From NCBI RefSeq assembly GCF_900230185.1, contig NZ_OCSR01000001.1, positions 744,001 through 808,000 of the forward strand: a stretch of DNA of 64,000 nt. Direction: 5' to 3'. Positions 21,624 through 32,380 of the stretch are shown here, piece by piece. Made by a program: the position numbers and the translations under genes. Under the pieces are notes generated by a model. That model saw only the letters and a program-made list of their open reading frames with translations, ran no database searches and was not told where the DNA came from. Numbering within the stretch: position 1 is the first letter of the stretch; every line of letters starts with the position of its first letter. The stretch is from Burkholderia sp. OK233. Lineage in GTDB: Bacteria > Pseudomonadota > Gammaproteobacteria > Burkholderiales > Burkholderiaceae.

Positions 21624-22088
21624 TCAAGCGTCTTTGTCCGTGTGCCGCACTGCGCACATCAGATCGGCTTCCGCCGCCACGGCTCCATCCACTTCGGCGC
21701 GCGCCTTGAACTTCCAGATGCCGCGCATATGACGCTCGAACGTGCAGTTCAGGATCAGCTGATCGCCCGGTTCCACTACGCGCTTGAAACGCGCGTTGTC
21801 GATGCCCACGAACAGATACAGCGTGTTCGACGGATCGCTCGGCTCCTCCGAAAACGTCAGCAGCGCTGCCGTTTGCGCGAGCGCTTCGAGGATCAGCACG
21901 CCGGGCATCACCGGACGGGTCGGAAAGTGACCCTGGAAATACGGCTCATTGATCGACACGTTCTTCAACGCTTTGATGCTCTTATGCGGCTCGAGTTCGA
22001 GCACCCGGTCGACCAGCAGGATCGGGTAACGATGGGGCAGCAGCGTGAGAATCTTATGAATGTCGAGATTGATTTTTTCGGTGCTCAT
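21624..22088 (-). CDS. fabZ: 3-hydroxyacyl-[acyl-carrier-protein] dehydratase
   Basis: Hot-dog-fold dehydratase of fatty acid elongation; it competes with LpxA for 3-hydroxyacyl-ACP, which explains its place in the lpx cluster. 154 residues from the ATG at 22088 ([20 protein letters not shown]). The catalytic His and Glu are in [20 protein letters not shown]. The upstream extension of the frame is intergenic. Confidence 0.97.
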   Translation of the reverse strand: MSTEKINLDIHKILTLLPHRYPILLVDRVLELEPHKSIKALKNVSINEPYFQGHFPTRPVMPGVLILEALAQTAALLTFSEEPSDPSNTLYLFVGIDNARFKRVVEPGDQLILNCTFERHMRGIWKFKARAEVDGAVAAEADLMCAVRHTDKDA

Positions 22089-22247
22089 GGTGTTTCTACT
22101 CACGCATTGACTGCGCGATGATGACTGCGGATGCTGGTGCAGGTGGGTTGGTAACGCGTGCTGCCGACGCTTGCCGAAACCCGGCGGCCATGCCACCCGG
22201 TCACGGCAACCGACTTTGCTTCCTGATGCTTGCCCGCTATTTTACGC

Positions 22248-22307
22248 GGTACCGGCAGGTTGCCCCGCGGATTGTTTTGCGGGTTGACCCGCGGGTCGGC
22301 GTGCGGG
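22248..22307. repeat. Degenerate 12-bp tandem repeat between lpxD and fabZ
   Basis: Four clear units (22260-22271 TTGCCCCGCGGA, 22272-22283 TTGTTTTGCGGG, 22284-22295 TTGACCCGCGGG, 22296-22307 TCGGCGTGCGGG) and a weaker flanking unit at 22248-22259. The array begins 14 bp after the lpxD stop within a 232-bp spacer. Read in another frame on the minus strand it would encode Pro-Ala tetrapeptide repeats, but no gene is supported. Confidence 0.7.
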
Positions 22308-22320
22308 TCGGCCTGATATC

Positions 22321-23424
22321 TCAGGCTTCGTCGCCTGCGGAATTGCTTGCCGCGCTGTCTGGCTTGCCTGCCGAAGCGGCATTTTCGAGCGCCTTGATAC
22401 GATCGCGAAGTTTGTCGATGTTACGCAGTAAAGCGGCGCTTTTGTTCCAGTCGGCATGGTTCACAGCCGGGAACGCACTGGTGTACATGCCGGGCTTCAG
22501 CAACGACTTCGAGACGCCCGACTTCGCCGTGACGATCACATAATCAGCCAGCGTGACGTGTCCGGCGATCCCAACCGCGCCGCCGATCATGCAATGACGG
22601 CCGATCGTGGTGCTGCCCGCAATGCCTGCACAGCCGGCGATCACGGTGTAAGCGCCGACCTTGCAGTTGTGGCCGATCTGCACGAGGTTGTCGATTTTCA
22701 CGCACTCTTCGATGATCGTGTCGGCCATGGCGCCGCGGTCGATGGTGGTGTTCGCGCCGATTTCGACGTCCGCTGCGATCGACACACCGCCGACCTGCGG
22801 AATTTTTACCCAGCTGCCGGTACGCGCCTCGCCAACACCCACGAAATCCGGCGCGAAGCCGAAACCGTCCGAACCGATCACCGCGCCGGCGTGCACAATC
22901 ACGCGCTCGCCGAGCTTGCAGCCGTAATACACCGCGACGTTCGGATACAGATGCGAGCCCGCACCGATTCGCGTGCCGTGGCCGATCACCACGTTGGCGT
23001 CCAGACGCACGTTTTCGCCGATCACCGCGCCCACTTCCACCGTGACGTGCGGACCGATCACCGCGCTCGCGGCAATCTGGGCCGACGGGTCGATCGTCGC
23101 GCTCGGGTGCACACCGGGCACGGCCTTGGGCGCAGCCATGTCGATGAATGTCTGCGCGACGCGCGCGAAGTAAGCGTACGGATTCGGCGTGACGATGAAG
23201 TTACGGCCTGTAAGGGAACTGAGTTTCGAGAGGTCGTCGGCATTGATCAACACCGCGCCCGCACGGGTCGTCTCGACCTGCGACAGGTACTTCGGATTGG
23301 CGAGGAACGCCAGCTGGTCCGGGCCTGCCTGGTCGAGCGGCGCCAGACTGCCGACGCGCTGCAAACCCTCTCCGACTACTTCACCGCCGAACCGCTGGAC
23401 GATGTCCTCAAGCGTAAATGCCAT
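22321..23424 (-). CDS. lpxD: UDP-3-O-(3-hydroxyacyl)glucosamine N-acyltransferase
   Basis: The third step of lipid A synthesis: N-acylation of UDP-3-O-acylglucosamine. 367 residues from the ATG at 23424 ([20 protein letters not shown]). An N-terminal uridine-binding domain is followed by hexapeptide-repeat beta-helix turns and a C-terminal helix. The catalytic His is in [19 protein letters not shown]. The C-terminal 20 residues ([15 protein letters not shown]) are low-complexity. It lies between skp and fabZ. Confidence 0.97.
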   Translation of the reverse strand: MAFTLEDIVQRFGGEVVGEGLQRVGSLAPLDQAGPDQLAFLANPKYLSQVETTRAGAVLINADDLSKLSSLTGRNFIVTPNPYAYFARVAQTFIDMAAPKAVPGVHPSATIDPSAQIAASAVIGPHVTVEVGAVIGENVRLDANVVIGHGTRIGAGSHLYPNVAVYYGCKLGERVIVHAGAVIGSDGFGFAPDFVGVGEARTGSWVKIPQVGGVSIAADVEIGANTTIDRGAMADTIIEECVKIDNLVQIGHNCKVGAYTVIAGCAGIAGSTTIGRHCMIGGAVGIAGHVTLADYVIVTAKSGVSKSLLKPGMYTSAFPAVNHADWNKSAALLRNIDKLRDRIKALENAASAGKPDSAASNSAGDEA

Positions 23425-23532
23425 GCCTATCCTCTGTCTCCGATCCCATGCGAGATGGTTGCTGCACAATCAGTCCAACTTGTCAGTTCTACGGCCCTGC
23501 GCTGCAACCCGGCCGGTGGCCGGCTTGTGCGT

Positions 23533-24051
23533 TCAGTTACCCGAGGCCGCCAGTGCCTTGAGCACCTGATCGGTAATGTCGATGCGCGGGCTCACGTACA
23601 CCGCTTCCTGAACGATCAGGTCGTAGTGCTGCTGCTCGGCGATCTGTTTGATCACCTTGTTGGCCCGGTCGAGCACCGCCGCCAGCTCTTCGTTGCGGCG
23701 CTGGTTCAGGTCCTCGCGAAACTCGCGTTGCTTGCGCTGAAAGTCCGTATCCAGCTGCGACAGATCGCGCTGCTTCTGCGCGCGATCGGCGGCCGACATC
23801 GACGCACCGCTCTTGTCGAGCGAGTCGGACATCGACTTCAGCTTCTGCGCCATGTCGGCCAGGTCCTTGTCGCGCTTGGCGAACTCCGCCTCAAGCTTGA
23901 CCTGTGCAGCCTTCGCGGCAGCCGATTCACGCAGGATACGGTCCGAATTCACCGCAGCGATCCTGGCTTCCTGGGCGTGCGCGACCCCGGCTACGCCGAC
24001 ACCTAGCGTCATTGCCAGCGCCAGCGCGCAAGCCACACGTTTCGAAAACAT
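23533..24051 (-). CDS. skp: Periplasmic chaperone Skp/OmpH
   Basis: Carries unfolded outer-membrane proteins across the periplasm to the BAM complex. 172 residues from the ATG at 24051. The signal peptide (SKRVACALALAMTLGVGVA, cleavage near AHAQEA) is followed by the body domain start IAAVNSDRILRES. Long charged coiled-coil tentacles run through the middle, and a C-terminal beta strand part (HYDLIVQEAVYVSPRIDITD) closes the body. It is directly downstream of bamA, its functional partner. Confidence 0.96.
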   Translation of the reverse strand: MFSKRVACALALAMTLGVGVAGVAHAQEARIAAVNSDRILRESAAAKAAQVKLEAEFAKRDKDLADMAQKLKSMSDSLDKSGASMSAADRAQKQRDLSQLDTDFQRKQREFREDLNQRRNEELAAVLDRANKVIKQIAEQQHYDLIVQEAVYVSPRIDITDQVLKALAASGN

Positions 24052-24143
24052 ACCGGTTCGCAAAGTCTTCCTCTCGATACTGTAGTTTGGCCGGGCCCAC
24101 CGCCGGGAGCCGCCCGTAATGGCCGGGGCCGCCCTCCGCCGGA

Positions 24144-26447
24144 TCAGAATGCCGTCCCGATCTGGAACTGGAACTTCTGATACTGGTCGCCGGTGTGCTT
24201 CGTGAGCGGGAAGCCCAAGCTGAGCTTGAGCGGGCCGATCGGCGAGATCCACGCAAGACCGACACCGTAGCCATAACGCAGGCCGTTCGCACCGACGCTG
24301 TTACCTTCCGTACCCCAGACGTTACCGCCGTCGAGGAACGTGAAGACACGCAACGTGCGGTCGTAGCCCGTGCCCGGCAGCGGGAACGTCAATTCGATGT
24401 TACCCACCAGCAGCTTCGAGCCACCGATCGGGTCGTTCGTCTTCGCATCGCGCGGACCCAGCGAGCTCGGCTCGTAGCCCCGCACCGAACCGATACCGCC
24501 CGCGTAGTAGTTCTTGAAAATCGGGTATGGCTTGCCGCCGAGGCCGTTACCGTAACCGCCCTGGAAGTTGAAGCCCAGCACGAAACCGCGCGAGAACGAA
24601 TAATAGTACTGCGCGTTGATGTCGGCCTTGTAGTACTGCGTGCCGCCGATCGGCGTGCCGTATTCGGCGTTCGCCTGCGTGAAGTAGCCGCGGCTCGGCA
24701 CCAGTGCGCTGTCACGCGCGTCGCGCGACCAACCCACCGTGATCGGCACGTTGTTCGACACACGGCCGAATTCGTGCACGTAGTCGATATAGCTTTGCGG
24801 CGTGTTTGCGTCGATATCCAGCTGGTTCTGCTCGAGACCCGCGCCGAAGTACACCGTGTCGACTTCGGAGAACGGAATACCGAACTTCAGGTCACCACCG
24901 ATCGTGACGATCTTGAAGCTCGAATCCGTCGAGTAGTACAGCGGCTGGTACGTACGGTAATAGACGTCGGTAATCCGCTTGATGCCGTCGACCGTGAAGT
25001 ACGGGTCGACCTGCGTGACCGTCAAGGTACGGTACGTCTTGGCGGTATTCACGTTCACCGAGAGACTCGTACCCGAACCGAACACGTTGTCCTGCGACAC
25101 GCCGGCCGAGAGCACGACTTTGTCGGTAGACGAGAAGCCCGCGCCCAGCGTGATCGCGCCGGTCGGCTTTTCGGCCACCTTGACGTCCACATCGACCTGG
25201 TCCGGCGTGCCTTCCACCGGCACCGTGGTCACGTCCACGTCCGTGAAGTAGCCGAGACGGTTGATCCGGTCTTTCGACAGCGCGAGGCGGTTCGAATCGA
25301 ACCACGAGCTTTCGAGCTGGCGCATTTCGCGGCGCACCACTTCGTCGCGGGTGCGCGTGTTGCCGACCACGTTGATGCGGCGCACGTACACACGGCGGCT
25401 CGGGTCCACTTGCAGCGTCAGGTCGACCTTGTGGTGTTCCTGATCGATCTGCGGCTGAGCGTTGACTGTAGCGAACGCATAGCCATATTCGCCAAGCTTG
25501 TCGACGATCGCCTTGGTGGTAGCTTGCAGCTTTTCAGCCGAGAAGCGGTCACCCGGTTTGATCTTGATGAGCTTGTTCAACTCTGGCTCGCGGTCGAGCA
25601 GGTTACCCGCCAGCTTGATGCTGTTGATCGTGTACGGCTCGCCTTCATGCAGCGTGACCGTCAGATACATGTCCTTCTTGTCCGGCGAGATCGACACCTG
25701 CGTCGAGTCGATGTTGAACTCGAGGTAGCCGCGATTCAGGTAATACGAGCGGACGTTTTCGAGGTCGCCGGTGAGCTTGTCTTTCGCGTACAGGTCGTTC
25801 TTCGTGTACCACGAGAACCAGTTCGGCGTGGACAGCTGCATTTCGTCGCGCAGCGTACCCGTGCTGAACGCCTTGTTGCCGATGAAGTTGATCTGGCGGA
25901 TCTTCGCGCTCGGACCTTCCGCCACCGAGAACAGCACCGACACGCGGTTGCGGTCGATCGGCGTGATCGTGGTGGTGACTTCGGCGGCATAGTAGCCACG
26001 CGTCAGGTACTGGCGCTTCAGTTCCTGCTCGGCCTTGTCGACGAGTGCCTTGTCGTAGTAACGGCCTTGCGACAAACCGACCGCGCGCAGCGCCTTGGTC
26101 AGGTTGTCCTTGTCGAACTCGTGAATGCCGGCGAAGTCGATCGTGCCGATGGCCGGACGTTCCAGCACCTGCACGATGACGACATTGCCTTCCGTCGCGA
26201 TCTTGACGTCATTGAAGAAGCCCGTGGCGTACAGCGCGCGAATGGCTTCGGAAGCCTTGTCGTCGCTAAAGGTGTCGCCTTGCTTGATGGGCAGGTACGC
26301 GAACACGGTACCGGGTTCGACGCGTTGCAATCCCTCGATCCGGATGTCTTGCACCACGAAGGGCGTCGTTGCGTGAGCAACCAGCCCATGCGCGGCAAAC
26401 GCCGCGGCTATAACCGTCTTTGGAACAAAGCGATGAGGTTTAAACAA
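24144..26447 (-). CDS. bamA: Outer membrane protein assembly factor BamA
   Basis: Central outer-membrane subunit of the BAM complex. 767 residues. The signal peptide ends near VAHATT, five POTRA domains follow (about residues 28-420) and then a C-terminal beta-barrel. The lid loop motif VRGYEPSSLGP is present and the chain ends in the aromatic beta-signal FQFQIGTAF. The start appears to be a TTG at 26447 (MFKPHRFVPKT) behind GGGGAAGCACG, a sound ribosome site; no ATG lies nearby in frame. Confidence 0.97.
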   Translation of the reverse strand: MFKPHRFVPKTVIAAAFAAHGLVAHATTPFVVQDIRIEGLQRVEPGTVFAYLPIKQGDTFSDDKASEAIRALYATGFFNDVKIATEGNVVIVQVLERPAIGTIDFAGIHEFDKDNLTKALRAVGLSQGRYYDKALVDKAEQELKRQYLTRGYYAAEVTTTITPIDRNRVSVLFSVAEGPSAKIRQINFIGNKAFSTGTLRDEMQLSTPNWFSWYTKNDLYAKDKLTGDLENVRSYYLNRGYLEFNIDSTQVSISPDKKDMYLTVTLHEGEPYTINSIKLAGNLLDREPELNKLIKIKPGDRFSAEKLQATTKAIVDKLGEYGYAFATVNAQPQIDQEHHKVDLTLQVDPSRRVYVRRINVVGNTRTRDEVVRREMRQLESSWFDSNRLALSKDRINRLGYFTDVDVTTVPVEGTPDQVDVDVKVAEKPTGAITLGAGFSSTDKVVLSAGVSQDNVFGSGTSLSVNVNTAKTYRTLTVTQVDPYFTVDGIKRITDVYYRTYQPLYYSTDSSFKIVTIGGDLKFGIPFSEVDTVYFGAGLEQNQLDIDANTPQSYIDYVHEFGRVSNNVPITVGWSRDARDSALVPSRGYFTQANAEYGTPIGGTQYYKADINAQYYYSFSRGFVLGFNFQGGYGNGLGGKPYPIFKNYYAGGIGSVRGYEPSSLGPRDAKTNDPIGGSKLLVGNIELTFPLPGTGYDRTLRVFTFLDGGNVWGTEGNSVGANGLRYGYGVGLAWISPIGPLKLSLGFPLTKHTGDQYQKFQFQIGTAF

Positions 26448-26514
26448 CGTGCTTCCCCAGTGTGTATAGCTGCATCAGGTCGGACGGTCGCCATCGTGAA
26501 CGCCGCCAGACACT

Positions 26515-27900
26515 TTAAAAATGGATTAAACGAGCCAGATCGTTGAACAGCGCAATCGCCGACAACGCGACGATGCAGGCGAGACCCGCCCTCTGAAAAA
26601 CGAGTTGCCAGCGATCAGAGACAACTTTGCCGGTTACAGCTTCAACCAAATAATATAACAGATGACCCCCGTCCAATACCGGAATTGGTAACAGGTTCAG
26701 TACGCCGAGGCTAATACTGACAAGGGCCAGGAACGACAGGAATGCAGAAGGACCTAGACGTGCGCTCTTTCCTGCGTAATCGGCGATCGTCACGGGGCCA
26801 GAAAGATTCTTCAGCGAAGCCTCGCCGACGATCATCCGTCCGAACATGCGCACCGAATAAACAGCCAGATCCCACGTACGGCGCGCGCCCAGTTGCAGAC
26901 TTTCGACCGGCCCGTAACGCACGTCGATCGACGGCACCTGGGTGGCGAGTTCCGCACCGATACGGCCGATCTGCTGGCCCGTCGCGTCATCCCGCTGCGA
27001 CTGCGGGACGATGCGAACGTCTTCCAGCTTGCCCGCTGCTTGCCCACCACGCTCTACCTGCAGCATCACGGGCGTGCCGGCGTGCGATTTTACATAAGCG
27101 ATGAAGGCCGTGGCATTGTCGGTAGGGATACCGTTGATCGCGCGCAGACGGTCGCCCACCACAAGGCCTGCCTTTTGCGCCGCGCTATCCGGCTGCACCC
27201 CGGCGACCATCAGCTTGCCACCGCCCGGCTCGAAACCAAGACGCGACATAAAGTCGTCGTCGACGTCTTTCTCGGTGATACCGCGCAGATCCAGCTGGAA
27301 ATCCGAGGTGCCGTGGGCATCTTTCGCGCTCAGCACGACGCGCTTGTGATCGAATGCCGCGCCCAGCAGTTTCCAGCGCAAATCGGACCACGAGCGCACT
27401 CGCTCGGATTCGCCGGAGTTTTCCGCACGCACAGCAACAACGGTTTCGCCACCGTCGAAACCGGCCAGCGCTGCCGGCGTATTCGGCGCAGGCACGGCCA
27501 CCACAGCCGCCGGCTCCGTCACGCCCGTGGCGAACACAAGGGCGAACAGCACGATGGCAAGCAGGAAATTCGCGACTGGGCCGGCCGCGACAATCGCAAA
27601 ACGGCGCCACACGGACTGCCGGTTGAACGCATGCGGCAAGGCTTCAACGGGAATCGGCGCCCCGCCGGTCTCGCGCTCGTCGAGCATCTTCACGTAGCCA
27701 CCCAGCGGCAGCGCGGCAATCGTCCATTCGGTGCCCGTCTTCGGGCTCACCCATTGGAACAGCGGCTTGCCGAAGCCGATCGAAAAACGCAGGACCTTGA
27801 CGCCGCACAAACGCGCCACGCTGTAATGCCCGTACTCGTGGACGACCACGAGTACGCCAATCGCGACCGCGAAGGCAAGCAGTTCAATCAGCAGGTTCAT
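26515..27900 (-). CDS. rseP: Site-2 zinc metalloprotease RseP
   Basis: An intramembrane protease that cleaves anti-sigma factors and signal-peptide remnants. 461 residues from the ATG at 27900. The zinc site is HEYGH in VVVHEYGHYSVARL, and the distal LDG motif is in PIPVLDGGHLLYYLVEAVTG. PDZ domains occupy the periplasmic middle part (DSAAQKAGLVVGDRLRAING). It starts 7 bases after the dxr stop, so it is probably co-transcribed with dxr and bamA. Confidence 0.96.
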   Translation of the reverse strand: MNLLIELLAFAVAIGVLVVVHEYGHYSVARLCGVKVLRFSIGFGKPLFQWVSPKTGTEWTIAALPLGGYVKMLDERETGGAPIPVEALPHAFNRQSVWRRFAIVAAGPVANFLLAIVLFALVFATGVTEPAAVVAVPAPNTPAALAGFDGGETVVAVRAENSGESERVRSWSDLRWKLLGAAFDHKRVVLSAKDAHGTSDFQLDLRGITEKDVDDDFMSRLGFEPGGGKLMVAGVQPDSAAQKAGLVVGDRLRAINGIPTDNATAFIAYVKSHAGTPVMLQVERGGQAAGKLEDVRIVPQSQRDDATGQQIGRIGAELATQVPSIDVRYGPVESLQLGARRTWDLAVYSVRMFGRMIVGEASLKNLSGPVTIADYAGKSARLGPSAFLSFLALVSISLGVLNLLPIPVLDGGHLLYYLVEAVTGKVVSDRWQLVFQRAGLACIVALSAIALFNDLARLIHF

Positions 27901-27907
27901 AGGCGCC

Positions 27908-29113
27908 TCACTGGACGGCGCGTTCCGTGCGACGGGCGCCGTCCGGCAGGCGCGCGATGAAGTCGGCAGCGGCGCGGCGCGCGGCCGCATCCGCTTCGAT
28001 CACGTCTTCTAGCGCGTGTGCGCTGCGGTTCGGCAACGCATTGAGTACGGCGTCGACCACCTGGGCGATCGCCATGAAACCGATCTGGCGCGACAGGAAC
28101 GCTTCCACAGCGATCTCGTTCGCGGCATTGAGAGCCGCGCTCGCAAGGCCTCCCTCGGCCAGCGCCTTCACCGCGAGCGCGAGACACGGGAAACGCGTGT
28201 AATCCGGCTTTTCGAACGACAGCGATGCGACCTGCAGCAGATCCAGTTGGGCCACGCCCGAATCGACGCGGTCCGGAAATGCCAGTGCATGCGCAATCGG
28301 CGTGCGCATGTCGGGATTGCCCAGTTGTGCGAGCACCGAGCCGTCGGCGTACGACACCATCGAATGGATCACGCTTTGCGGGTGAATCAGCACCTCGATG
28401 CGCTCGCCCGGCAGATCGAAGAGCCAGTGCGCCTCGATCACTTCGAGGCCTTTGTTCATCATCGTGGCGGAGTCGACCGAAATCTTGCGGCCCATGACCC
28501 AGTTCGGATGCTTGCAGGCCTCGTCCGGCGTGACGTCGACCAGCGTGGCCGGTTCGCGCGTGCGGAACGGGCCGCCTGACGCGGTCAGGATGATCTTCGA
28601 GACACAGCCATGCTGTGCGGCTTCGCGCGGCAGACACTGGAAAATCGCGTTGTGTTCGCTGTCGACCGGCAGCAGCACGGCGCCGTTGTCACGCACTGCG
28701 TCCATGAAGATCGCGCCGGACATGACCAGCGCCTCCTTGTTGGCGAGCAGGATACGCTTGCCGGCGCGCGCGGCTGCGAGACTCGGCGCGAGGCCTGCCG
28801 CGCCGACAATCGCCGCCACGACCGTATCGCAGGCGTCACTCTTCGACACGTCGACGAGCGCTTGCGGCCCATACGTCACTTCGGTCTTGCAGCCGGCTTC
28901 GCGCAACTTCGCCGCGACACGCGCAGCGGTATCGGCGTCGCCGACTACCGCGACTTCAGGCTGAAAGCGCAGGCATTGCTCGACGAGCTTGTCGCCGTTG
29001 CGATGCGCCGTGAGCGCGTAGACCGAAAAGCGTTCGGGATGACGCGCGACGACGTCGAGCGTGCTGTCTCCAATCGAGCCCGTGGAACCGAGCAATGTCA
29101 GACGTTTTTGCAT
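27908..29113 (-). CDS. dxr: 1-deoxy-D-xylulose 5-phosphate reductoisomerase
   Basis: The NADPH-dependent second step of the MEP isoprenoid pathway. 401 residues from the ATG at 29113 ([20 protein letters not shown]). The nucleotide-binding GSTGSIG, the metal-site [12 protein letters not shown] and the flexible-loop SGGPFRT segments are intact. Its product pathway feeds the undecaprenyl pyrophosphate synthase encoded upstream (uppS). Confidence 0.97.
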   Translation of the reverse strand: MQKRLTLLGSTGSIGDSTLDVVARHPERFSVYALTAHRNGDKLVEQCLRFQPEVAVVGDADTAARVAAKLREAGCKTEVTYGPQALVDVSKSDACDTVVAAIVGAAGLAPSLAAARAGKRILLANKEALVMSGAIFMDAVRDNGAVLLPVDSEHNAIFQCLPREAAQHGCVSKIILTASGGPFRTREPATLVDVTPDEACKHPNWVMGRKISVDSATMMNKGLEVIEAHWLFDLPGERIEVLIHPQSVIHSMVSYADGSVLAQLGNPDMRTPIAHALAFPDRVDSGVAQLDLLQVASLSFEKPDYTRFPCLALAVKALAEGGLASAALNAANEIAVEAFLSRQIGFMAIAQVVDAVLNALPNRSAHALEDVIEADAAARRAAADFIARLPDGARRTERAVQ

Positions 29114-29123
29114 ATCTCTTTCT

Positions 29124-29945
29124 CTAGCCGAGCAGCAGCATGGCAAGCGGCAGCACCGGCAACAATGCGTCGATGCGGTCGAGTACGCCACCGTGCCCAG
29201 GCAACAGGCCGCTTGAATCTTTCACTCCGGCCTGGCGTTTCATCATCGATTCGAACAGGTCGCCCACCACGCTGAATGCCACCAGCAGGGTCAGGGCGAG
29301 CAGCGTACGTACGGCGCCCCATTGCGCCAGCAGCGCAGAATACAGGGTCGGCTCGAACGCGTGCAAAAAGACCGCCGCCGCCGCGACGATCATCACCACC
29401 AGCCAGCCGCCGATCGCACCCTCCCAAGTCTTACCTGGGCTGATGGCGGGCGCCAGCTTGTGCTTTCCGAAAGCTTTTCCGGAGAAGTATGCGCCGATAT
29501 CGGCCAGCCATACCAATAGCAGCAGCGACAGCACGAAGGCCACGCCCTGCATGCGCGCGGCGACGAGAGCATGCCAGCACGCGACGAATACCACAATGCC
29601 AGCAAGGAAGAGAAACGCGCGCCAGGCGCCTTGCGCGAGGGTCGGCTTGCGCAGGAGCACATACGGCCCCGCGATCACCCAGAAAATAGCGGCCGCCTGA
29701 AAGAGCGGCCGGGGTTCCTCGACGCCGGTGCCGAGCCGCGTGCTTGCGACCAGCGCCACCGCAGCTACCAGCGCGTAAACGACCGGGCCCGCGCCGCCGA
29801 GCTTCAGCAGACGCGCCCACTCCCACGCGGCGAACACGACGACGAAGGCGATCAGCGCGCCGAACGCGCCTACCGGCGCGAACAACGTGACCGGCAGGAA
29901 GATCGCCAGCAGGATGATCGCCGTGATGACACGGGTTTTTAGCAT
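29124..29945 (-). CDS. cdsA: Phosphatidate cytidylyltransferase
   Basis: Makes CDP-diacylglycerol from phosphatidate and CTP at the inner membrane. 273 residues with about eight hydrophobic helices. The family signature near the C-terminus is [20 protein letters not shown] followed by [16 protein letters not shown]. Its ATG overlaps the uppS stop by 7 bases, so translation is probably coupled. Confidence 0.96.
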   Translation of the reverse strand: MLKTRVITAIILLAIFLPVTLFAPVGAFGALIAFVVVFAAWEWARLLKLGGAGPVVYALVAAVALVASTRLGTGVEEPRPLFQAAAIFWVIAGPYVLLRKPTLAQGAWRAFLFLAGIVVFVACWHALVAARMQGVAFVLSLLLLVWLADIGAYFSGKAFGKHKLAPAISPGKTWEGAIGGWLVVMIVAAAAVFLHAFEPTLYSALLAQWGAVRTLLALTLLVAFSVVGDLFESMMKRQAGVKDSSGLLPGHGGVLDRIDALLPVLPLAMLLLG

Positions 29946-30721
29946 GGAAGCGAATCGACGTTCTGCGATTGCGGCTCGAGTTGAGCACTGGTGCGGCCGA
30001 AGCGGCGCTCACGCTCCGCGTAGGATGCGATGGCGTGGCCGAGCGCATCGGCGTCGAAATCCGGCCAGAACGTGTCGGTGAAGTAGAACTCGGTGTAGGC
30101 GAGTTGCCACAGCAGGAAGTTGCTGACGCGGCGCTCGCCGCCGGTGCGGATAAAGAGGTCCGGCTCCGGCGCATAGGCCATCGACAGGTGTTCGGCGAAC
30201 GAGTCCTCGTTCACCTCGACCGCCTTGCCCGCCAGCGCCGATTGTTCGGCGAGCTTACGGGTGGCCTGCATGATGTCCCAGCGGCCACCGTAGTTGGCGG
30301 CAATGGTGAGCGTCAGGCGCGTATTGCGTGCGGTTTTGGATTCCGCGCGTTTGATCAGGTCGCGGATGCGCGTATCGAATCGGGACAGATCGCCAACCAC
30401 GCGCAGACGGATGCTGTTCGCGTGCAGCTTGCCGATCTCGCGCTCCAGCGCGGTGACAAACAGGCGCATCAGGAACGACACTTCGTCGTTCGGGCGGCGC
30501 CAGTTTTCCGAGCTGAAAGCAAAGAGCGTCAGGTATTCGACGCCCTGCCGGGCGCAGGCCTCGACAGCCGCACGCACTGCGTCGACGCCGCGCGTATGGC
30601 CGGCCACGCGCGGCAGACGGCGCTGGGTCGCCCAACGGCCGTTGCCGTCCATGATGATCGCGATATGTCGCGGCACCGCGGCGACATCAGGCACGCGCAC
30701 GGTTGAGCTGGTATAGGTCAT
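29939..30721 (-). CDS. uppS: Undecaprenyl pyrophosphate synthase (cis-prenyltransferase)
   Basis: Adds isopentenyl units to farnesyl diphosphate to make the C55 carrier lipid of peptidoglycan synthesis. 260 residues. The catalytic [13 protein letters not shown] and the [15 protein letters not shown] and [11 protein letters not shown] motifs are present. The C-terminal tail after ERRFGRTS is variable. It lies between frr (65 bp upstream) and cdsA. Confidence 0.96.
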   Translation of the reverse strand: MTYTSSTVRVPDVAAVPRHIAIIMDGNGRWATQRRLPRVAGHTRGVDAVRAAVEACARQGVEYLTLFAFSSENWRRPNDEVSFLMRLFVTALEREIGKLHANSIRLRVVGDLSRFDTRIRDLIKRAESKTARNTRLTLTIAANYGGRWDIMQATRKLAEQSALAGKAVEVNEDSFAEHLSMAYAPEPDLFIRTGGERRVSNFLLWQLAYTEFYFTDTFWPDFDADALGHAIASYAERERRFGRTSAQLEPQSQNVDSLPC

Positions 30722-30785
30722 GGCCGTCGGGACAGTGACTGCAAAAAAAGAGGTGGAGATCTTAAAGGTGCTAAGCCAATCGGCC

Positions 30786-31346
30786 TCAGACCGTCATGAT
30801 CTCGGCTTCTTTGGTCACTACAAGCTTTTCGATTTCCGTGACGAACTTGTCCGTCAGTTTCTGAACGTCGTCACCTGCACGGCGCTCGTCATCTTCAGAA
30901 ATTTCCTTGTCTTTCACGAGCTTCTTCAGTTGCTCGTTTGCATCACGGCGCAGGTTACGAACAGCGACCTTGGCCGTTTCCGCTTCGCTCTTGACCACTT
31001 TGGTCAGTTCGCGGCGGCGTTCTTCCGTCAGCGCGGGCATCGGCACGCGGATCACGTCGCCTTGCGTAGCCGGGTTCAGACCGAGGTCCGACTCGCGGAT
31101 CGCCTTTTCGACGACCTGGACCATCTTCTTTTCCCACGGCTGCACGCCGATCGTGCGTGCGTCGATGAGCGTCAGATTCGCGACCTGCGAAATCGGCACC
31201 GGCGAACCGTAGTAATCGCACTGGATGTGATCGAGCAGGCCCGTGTGTGCACGGCCCGTGCGGATCTTCGACAGGTCGTTCTTGAACGCGTCGATGGAAC
31301 GCTGCATCTTTTGTTCAGCGCCCTTCCTGATATCAGCCACAGACAT
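30786..31346 (-). CDS. frr: Ribosome recycling factor
   Basis: Splits post-termination ribosomes together with EF-G. 186 residues with the standard length and motifs: [60 protein letters not shown]. It follows pyrH by about 100 bp in the conserved rpsB-tsf-pyrH-frr order. Confidence 0.97.
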   Translation of the reverse strand: MSVADIRKGAEQKMQRSIDAFKNDLSKIRTGRAHTGLLDHIQCDYYGSPVPISQVANLTLIDARTIGVQPWEKKMVQVVEKAIRESDLGLNPATQGDVIRVPMPALTEERRRELTKVVKSEAETAKVAVRNLRRDANEQLKKLVKDKEISEDDERRAGDDVQKLTDKFVTEIEKLVVTKEAEIMTV

Positions 31347-31446
31347 TTTTAAACCTCCGAACCTTCAAAACGGTGCGAGTCGGCCAGCGCGCGCACTATG
31401 CGGCGGCCTGGGCTCGCGTTAAAGCCCACGTTATGTGAACGAGAGT

Positions 31447-32160
31447 TTACACGTGGACGAGGGTGCCCTCGTCCTCGCCTTGTACGATGCGTTTGAGCGC
31501 ACCCGGCTTGACGATCGAAAACACCCGGATCGGCAGCTTCTGGTCGCGGCACAGCGCAAATGCCGTGGCGTCCATCACCTGCAGATTGCGGCCGATGGCT
31601 TCGTCGAAGCTGATCGTGGTGTAACGGGTCGCGCTCGGGTCCTTCTTGGGGTCGGCCGAATAAACGCCGTCCACCTTGGTGGCTTTCAGCACGACTTCCG
31701 CACCGATTTCCGAACCGCGCAGCGCGGCGGCCGTATCGGTCGTGAAGAACGGGTTGCCGGTGCCGGCCGCGAAAATCACGACTTTGCCTTCTTCGAGCTG
31801 GCGAATCGCGCGCGGACGGATGTAAGGCTCGACCACCTGGTCCATGCGCAGCGCGGATTGCACGCGCGCTTCAATGCCGGCGTGGCGCATTGCGTCCTGC
31901 AGCGCCAGCGCATTCATCATGGTGGCCAGCATGCCCATGTAGTCGGCCGTGGCGCGATCCATACCGGCCGCGCCGCCCGCGACGCCGCGGAAAATATTAC
32001 CGCCGCCGATCACCACGGCCAGCTGCGTTCCGAGACGGACCACTTCGGCCACGTCCGCTACCATTCGTTCGATGGTCGCGCGATTGATGCCGAAGGCATC
32101 GTCGCCCATCAGAGCTTCACCGGAGAGTTTGAGCAGGACGCGTTTATAGGCAGTGGGCAT
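31447..32160 (-). CDS. pyrH: UMP kinase
   Basis: Phosphorylates UMP to UDP; an amino-acid-kinase fold unrelated to eukaryotic UMP kinases. 237 residues from the ATG at 32160 ([20 protein letters not shown]). The [15 protein letters not shown] and [20 protein letters not shown] segments are typical. The open frame extends 44 codons upstream without recognisable sequence. A 7-bp palindrome (32249-32264) lies about 90 bp upstream. Confidence 0.96.
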   Translation of the reverse strand: MPTAYKRVLLKLSGEALMGDDAFGINRATIERMVADVAEVVRLGTQLAVVIGGGNIFRGVAGGAAGMDRATADYMGMLATMMNALALQDAMRHAGIEARVQSALRMDQVVEPYIRPRAIRQLEEGKVVIFAAGTGNPFFTTDTAAALRGSEIGAEVVLKATKVDGVYSADPKKDPSATRYTTISFDEAIGRNLQVMDATAFALCRDQKLPIRVFSIVKPGALKRIVQGEDEGTLVHV

Positions 32161-32380
32161 AGAGGTATCCAGATCGCGCAGAACAGGGCAACAACAAGGG
32201 ACTAATGTAGGGGTGAAATGCTGATTCGGGCAAGCGTCGCCAAATTGACGAACCCAAGGGTTCGCCAGAGGCGGCCGCGCAGCGAGGGTCAACCCGCGCG
32301 CAGCCTTGCGGCGCCGCCGACCGCGGCAAAGTCTTGCTCCGCCGCGGGTCCAACGGTACTAATTGAAGCTTAAGCGATAC

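Noticed and set aside
24195..26546. A 783-codon open frame antisense to bamA
   Set aside because: It is a GC-driven shadow; the composition is His/Arg-rich and nonsensical, while bamA on the other strand has full motifs.
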